A stretch of 7,703 bases of DNA from Candidatus Eiseniibacteriota bacterium (lineage in GTDB: Bacteria > Eisenbacteria > RBG-16-71-46 > JABDJR01): assembly GCA_013003415.1 (NCBI GenBank), contig JABDJR010000517.1, forward strand, positions 1 through 7,703. The letters are read 5' to 3'. Below the pieces are notes generated by a model. The model worked only from the letters and a program-made list of their open reading frames with translations, had not been told where the DNA came from and did no database searches. The position numbers were made by a program, and so were the translations under genes. Every line of letters starts with the position of its first letter. Position 1 is the stretch's first letter. Positions 7,501 to 7,703 of this stretch are shown here, piece after piece.

Positions 7501-7703
7501 AACCACTCATTTTGAGAGTAGTCTCCCCCAGTCCAAATCTTGACCGCTTCGGGTGTGTCGCCTTGATAGTAAAGAGCCACCGTTTCGTCGCAAACGATTT
7601 CCTTAGGTTCTAACCAGCCCATCTCTTCCTTACTCCAGGCGCACATTTGCGTCGGGGTTGCGGGATGAGCGTAGTCACCGCCATAAGATCCGGCGGCCAT
7701 AAG
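4560..7703 (-). CDS. Secreted M6-family (immune inhibitor A-like) metalloprotease, C-terminal 1,047 codons; 5' end outside window
   Basis: The frame is open to the right edge (CTT then ATG at 7700, read LMAAGSYGGD). The ATG is internal: DLMAAGSYGGD-type sequence follows the zinc site in M6 proteases, so HExxH is outside the window. Residues counted from that Met: 1-190 end of the M6 catalytic region (SYGGDYAHPATPTQMCAWSKEEMGWL, FLITHIDNEV); 198-312 CARDB-like domain with a DLDGFLDPGE Ca-binding-like loop; 318-500 jelly-roll/MAM-like domain (SFWHRY, SLDGGDTWIDVGD, GWNIDDYSI); 520-617 Fn3 (KWSAATDPSGPVTYLIYQS, NYYFLVRARD); 622-737 second CARDB-like; 745-926 second jelly roll (TFWHKY, SVDGGDTWEDIGQ, GWWIDDISL); 952-1046 FlgD-Ig-like tail (NAPNPM, VYSLSGRLID, FWDG, AGIYFYELR). 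M6 enzymes are secreted zinc endopeptidases that degrade host or environmental proteins. The non-catalytic modules probably give substrate or surface binding, and the tail export or anchoring. TAA is at 4562-4560. It converges with the secreted-protein gene across 69 bp. Confidence 0.88.
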   Translation of the reverse strand, partial: LMAAGSYGGDYAHPATPTQMCAWSKEEMGWLEPKEIVCDETVALYYQGDTPEAVKIWTGGDYSQNEWFLVENRQRIKWDKYLLGTGFLITHIDNEVLTQNDEACPGGNPCPQHYQVMVIEADGQWEMQTAAAPLAGPWFGESEDFFSAENNDTWTDTTSPSSRDHDGNLTGISVTNISSSGEKMFADFSVSQICQGTPDIAVSTSSVSGGCDLDGFLDPGEEVSLSVTLRNAPTASPATGVSGTLTSLHPDVSVTSGTVDFPDLGQGEFGETIIPFQVMASAAAMCSTFADIEISISADGGYSSTDTVTLSLGIDSLYVPFALFEDDMESGDENGWRHYAYVNEDDWSHNTNGNNTTGAIPGSSWFTEAKATGKDVSLEPPGFIPSATSVVSFWHRYDTEDDWDGCLLELSLDGGDTWIDVGDSTNVGYDDQLTANPQSTIGGRRAWNGLSASYPLFDQVTLDMSPWAGQTCILRFRLGCDLAATGTVVPGWNIDDYSITDASILREQCEATSVCTGIESDPPVFAGLESAKNINAPGCDVVDLKWSAATDPSGPVTYLIYQSTTTPVPTTAPVASTSLLKYRVEGLTPNQNYYFLVRARDSQGNVENNAVEQTVSMTCDPPSVVVRSLNMVEFDGCDGDQSPDGGETLDLSVTLRNASGTDAKNIQSTLTSLSSNVIVLDDTGLYGDLNAQHFEEGDQPFRVYISAGATCLEPATLELSITADGGYAVTRTIDLVLESDVDFSAQQFFDDMEGVEPNGFTHFADVGSDAWGYTSSDAFSGASSWFHGDTPSETDASLVSPPLYISPSSVLTFWHKYVLESTYDGGVLEISVDGGDTWEDIGQSYNSSMNVLGPAFGGPFAPGRAFWSGSSGGFVQETVNLGAMTSPLGTPLYAGQIALIRWRIGCDNTNTSPPHEGWWIDDISLTDTGTFTTVCDSSTPCGTLSTDNPTNPRVTMLAQNAPNPMAAAGTRIQYQIGVNDDGPVSLRVYSLSGRLIDTIVEERQLAGMHEAFWDGTTSSGVRVPAGIYFYELRTGSERQVRRLALLR
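4923..5837 (-). repeat. Protein-level repeat unit 2 in the protease (CARDB-like + jelly roll)
   Basis: Residues 622-926 of the protease, homologous to unit 1 and separated from it by the single Fn3 domain. The loop reads CDGDQSPDGGE where unit 1 reads CDLDGFLDPGE. No Fn3 copy follows this unit; the FlgD-like tail comes next. Confidence 0.8.
6201..7109 (-). repeat. Protein-level repeat unit 1 in the protease (CARDB-like + jelly roll)
   Basis: Residues 198-500 of the protease. It shares an order and key phrases with unit 2: a GCD-D-G/DPGE-like loop, LSVTLRNA, LTSL, ISADGGY, DDMExxxxxGxxHxA, SSWF, SxxSFWHxY, LSxDGGDTW and GWxIDD. It has cysteines at 405, 471 and 479 where unit 2 has only C905. 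The similarity is at protein level, with clear DNA divergence, so the duplication is old. Confidence 0.8.

Noticed and set aside
7698..7700. ATG as the start of the M6 protease
   Set aside because: It encodes the internal Met of LMAAGSYGGD, a segment that follows the zinc-binding motif in M6 enzymes; the frame continues past the window.

Overview
The window looks like chromosomal DNA from a free-living Gram-negative bacterium. Two of its secreted proteins end in the same kind of FlgD-Ig/Por-type C-terminal tail (PNPF or PNPM, then a V-x-D-x-x-GR-like strand, WDG, a GIYFxxxR strand and a basic end). Such tails are common in large exported proteins of the FCB and candidate-phylum bacteria (Eisenbacteria, Krumholzibacteria, Latescibacteria, KSB1, Ignavibacteria). 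The lineage is inferred from protein style only; no marker gene is present. No tRNA, rRNA, CRISPR array, insertion sequence or phage gene was seen.

Layout, left to right. (a) 2-994, + strand: the C-terminal part of a large secreted protein, probably a multiheme cytochrome c whose haem-binding part lies off the left edge. (b) 995-1231: a dense regulatory gap. Two near-identical palindromes built on TATACTTTG/CAAAGTATA lie exactly 59 bp apart. Each covers the -10 element of a plausible sigma70-type promoter, and a compact intrinsic terminator sits between them. (c) 1232-2479: a membrane-anchored protein of the serine beta-lactamase/LACTB fold. Its catalytic Ser and Lys are replaced (GISQ where SxxK is expected), and the other two active-site motifs are also altered. 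(d) 2550-3188: a three-cluster iron-sulfur protein made of CDGSH, a divergent Fer4 domain and a second CDGSH. (e) 3274-3771: the mechanosensitive channel MscL with an added C-terminal zinc ribbon. (f) 3795-4490: a small secreted beta-sandwich-like protein of unknown role. (g) 4491-4559: a convergent junction with two hairpins. (h) 4560-7703, - strand: the C-terminal 1,047 codons of a giant secreted M6-family (immune-inhibitor-A-like) metalloprotease. It carries a duplicated CARDB-like plus jelly-roll module, one Fn3 domain and a FlgD-like tail. Its HExxH active site lies off the right edge.

The four complete + strand genes (1232-4490) have gaps of 70, 85 and 23 bp and could be partly co-transcribed, but their products do not form an obvious pathway. 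The general theme is the cell envelope: secreted redox protein, membrane pseudo-hydrolase, osmotic safety valve, secreted protein and secreted protease. No complete new multi-gene system can be argued from this window. The strongest leads are the duplicated operator/promoter with its internal terminator, and the degenerate active site of the gene it precedes.
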